Shown here: piece by piece, positions 62,463-64,000 of the stretch
Layout: every line of letters begins with the position of its first letter
Position numbering within the stretch: the first letter of the stretch is position 1
DNA from: Arthrobacter sp. Bi83
Lineage (GTDB): Bacteria; Actinomycetota; Actinomycetes; Actinomycetales; Micrococcaceae
Length of the DNA stretch: 64,000 nucleotides
Assembly: GCF_918698095.1 (NCBI RefSeq)
Contig: NZ_CAKKLY010000003.1
Location: 1-64,000, forward strand
Reading direction: 5' to 3'
Notes under the pieces: generated by a model
What the model was told of the DNA's origin: nothing
The model's database searches: none
Seen by the model: only the letters and a program-made list of their open reading frames with translations
Translations under genes and position numbers: made by a program

Positions 62463-63374
62463 ATGGCGCAGACCGCGAAGGTCCTTGACGGTAGGGCAGC
62501 CGCTGCCGCCATTAAATCCGAGCTGGCTGAGCGCGTGGCGGTCCTGAAGGCCCGCGGCGTCACTCCGGGCATTGCCACCGTACTCGTGGGCGCGGACCCT
62601 GCCTCGCAGCTGTACGTGTCCATGAAGCACAAGCAGTCTGTGGAGATCGGGATGAACTCGATCCAGCGTGAGCTTCCGGCGGATGCCACCCAGGCCCAGG
62701 TTGAGGCCCTCATTGACGAACTCAATGCGGATCCTGCGTGCCACGGCTACATTGTGCAGCTGCCGCTGCCCAAGCACCTGGATACCGACGCGATTCTTGA
62801 GCGGGTTGACCCCGCCAAGGATGCCGACGGCCTGCACCCGACCAACCTTGGCCGGCTGGTGCTCAATGTCAACGGCGAGATCACCTCGCCGCTGCCGTGC
62901 ACGCCCCGCGGCGTCATCGAGTTGCTGGAGCGCAACGGCTACAGCCTCGCGGGCAAGCACGTCGTGGTGGTCGGCCGCGGCGTCACGATCGGCCGCTCGA
63001 TCGGCCTGCTGCTCACCCGGCGGGCCGTGAACGCCACCGTGACGCTGACGCACACCGGCACCAAGAACCTCTCGGAGCTGCTGCGGCAGGCGGACGTCAT
63101 TGTGGGGGCGGCGGGTGCCAAGCACATCGTCAAGGCTGCGGACATTAAGCCGGGCGCGGCCGTGCTCGACGTCGGTGTCACCCGTGAAACCGATCCCGAG
63201 ACGGGCAAGAGCAAGGTCCATGGCGACATCGATCCTGCCGCTGCCGAGGTAGCCGGGTGGATTTCGCCGAACCCCGGCGGCGTCGGTCCCATGACCGTGG
63301 CGCTGCTCATGACCAACGTGGTCGAAGCCGCGGAACGCCAACTGGCAGCGGGAAGCACCTCCGGCGTCGGCTGA
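62463..63374 (+). CDS. folD: Methylenetetrahydrofolate dehydrogenase/cyclohydrolase
   Basis: 303 aa. Converts methylene-THF to 10-formyl-THF in two steps with NADP+. Seen: [20 protein letters not shown] (catalytic Lys region Y-x-x-x-K), [58 protein letters not shown] (Rossmann) and [18 protein letters not shown] 62463 is eight bases after the glyA stop; GTG 62448 overlapping glyA is in frame. Product feeds PurN and PurH encoded elsewhere in the window. Confidence 0.95.
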   Translation: MAQTAKVLDGRAAAAAIKSELAERVAVLKARGVTPGIATVLVGADPASQLYVSMKHKQSVEIGMNSIQRELPADATQAQVEALIDELNADPACHGYIVQLPLPKHLDTDAILERVDPAKDADGLHPTNLGRLVLNVNGEITSPLPCTPRGVIELLERNGYSLAGKHVVVVGRGVTIGRSIGLLLTRRAVNATVTLTHTGTKNLSELLRQADVIVGAAGAKHIVKAADIKPGAAVLDVGVTRETDPETGKSKVHGDIDPAAAEVAGWISPNPGGVGPMTVALLMTNVVEAAERQLAAGSTSGVG

Positions 63375-63397
63375 TTTCGCTCTCCACTGCCCGGACC

Positions 63398-63433
63398 GTA
63401 GGGCGCCTACTCCTGCCGGAGTAGGCGCCCTAC
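63398..63433 (+). terminator. Strong terminator after folD
   Basis: GTAGGGCGCCTACTCC (63398-63413) pairs perfectly with GGAGTAGGCGCCCTAC (63418-63433) around a TGCC loop, 23 bases after the stop. Confidence 0.85.
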
Positions 63434-63480
63434 GCCGTTAAGCAGACGACGACCAGCGCGCCCGCGGCTAGGCTCGGACT

Positions 63481-64000
63481 ATGCAGCGCCGTTTCCGGGG
63501 ACCGCCCACCGCCGTCATCGTGACCGCTGTGGCGGTTTTCCAGATTGTCGGCACCTTCTTCGCCTCCGCCCGGCAGCCGGACCACCGGCCCCTGGATGTA
63601 CTCGCCTTCGTCCTGCTGCTGCTGGGGCCGGCCTCGTTATCGTTGCGGCGGCGCGCTCCGCTGGTCATGCTGCCGGTTGCGGCAGCGGCCGTCACGGCCT
63701 ATTTGGCGCTCGGCTATGCGTGGGGCCCGGTGTTCCTGTCGCTGGCCCTCGCCATCGTGTTCTCCGCGGCGGCCGGCAAACGCTGGCAGACCTGGGCGTT
63801 GGCAGGCGCGTGCGCTGCCGTGCTGGTGGCTGTGTCACTGCTGGCCGGCGATGACGCATCCCTGATCCGGGCCTTCGCTGGAACATCGTGGCTGGGCATC
63901 CTCGTCCTGTTCGGGGAAGGTGCCAGGCTGCGCGGCGAGCGGGTTGCCGAACGCCGCCGCCAACGTGAAGCCCGGGAGCAGGCCGCGCGCGACGAGTACC
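63481..64000 (+). CDS. Sensor histidine kinase, N-terminal part (cut by window edge)
   Basis: At least 173 codons; the frame is open to the last base. Four or five membrane helices (AVIVTAVAVFQIVGTFFASA; LDVLAFVLLLLGPASLSL; LVMLPVAAAAVTAYLALGY; WQTWALAGACAAVLVAVSLL; TSWLGILVLFGEGARL) then a basic, charged coiled segment (RGERVAERRRQREAREQAAR) that leads into the dimerisation domain in NarL-type kinases. R-R-A-P after helix 2 is typical of this actinobacterial group. Catalytic domain not visible. ATG 63481 has no strong ribosome site. A response regulator is expected to the right. Confidence 0.75.
   Translation, partial: MQRRFRGPPTAVIVTAVAVFQIVGTFFASARQPDHRPLDVLAFVLLLLGPASLSLRRRAPLVMLPVAAAAVTAYLALGYAWGPVFLSLALAIVFSAAAGKRWQTWALAGACAAVLVAVSLLAGDDASLIRAFAGTSWLGILVLFGEGARLRGERVAERRRQREAREQAARDEY

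Overview
The window reads as chromosome of a high-GC actinobacterium of the Micrococcaceae, most likely Arthrobacter sensu lato (Arthrobacter/Pseudarthrobacter). Reasons: GC-rich codon use throughout; actinobacterial families such as DUF6350, DUF1206, DUF3618 with a holin-X protein, and Excalibur proteins; a monomeric isocitrate dehydrogenase; an LAxTG-type sorting signal; GTG starts and possibly leaderless genes; and strong GC-rich hairpins without long U tracts as terminators. I see no rRNA, tRNA, transposase, integrase, prophage or CRISPR-Cas.

Layout. 1-8273: phosphoesterase (cut by the left edge), an SDR, two divergent Excalibur genes (one apparently frameshifted), a PAS-PAS-GGDEF-EAL protein, a pRiA4b ORF-3-like protein and a GH13 enzyme. 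8281-14168: a 68-bp repeat array, a glycosyltransferase/UDP-glucose dehydrogenase pair, a flotillin with a small NfeD-like partner, and an HNH protein. 14316-17357: PaiB-like protein and EamA exporter divergent from a MocR regulator around a 14-bp palindrome. 17501-21412: a three-gene envelope-stress operon, a PRC-barrel/DUF2382 gene and a MarR regulator. 21490-25759: a tiny gene with three IGNWPDPM repeats, an exported Pro/Val-rich protein and membrane proteins. 25799-29559: purN, an MFS gene and purH. 29644-36914: secreted protease, icd, SRPBCC protein and clade-2 catalase. 37018-41358: Ser/Thr kinase with lipoprotein, a repetitive LAxTG wall protein and a second exported protein of the 22-kb type. 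41495-44929: Gfo/Idh oxidoreductase and a MacB-like ABC exporter bracketed by two 32-bp-period arrays. 45224-50576: ROK regulator and a multiple-monosaccharide ABC importer. 50786-57921: a davA / pucR / alr / APC permease / davB lysine-catabolism cluster. 57975-64000: gamma carbonic anhydrase-like protein, DUF1206, a short methyltransferase, purU, a ZTP riboswitch with glyA-folD, and the start of a sensor kinase.

How the genes work together. Three themes stand out. One-carbon and purine metabolism is represented by purN, purH, purU and ZTP-riboswitch-controlled glyA-folD. Lysine use can be read from sequence: uptake by the APC permease, oxidation by DavB to 5-aminovaleramide, hydrolysis by DavA to 5-aminovalerate, with a PLP racemase that could feed D-lysine and a PucR regulator. 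A stress group (holin/DUF3618 operon, PRC-barrel gene, SRPBCC gene, catalase) shares a palindrome of the form GCTAAGCA-GGCTTAGC in its control regions.

Least explained are the IGNWPDPM repeat peptide gene, the two exported proteins that end in DPGSSPD, and REP-like elements that sit directly at gene stop codons and in two cases supply them.
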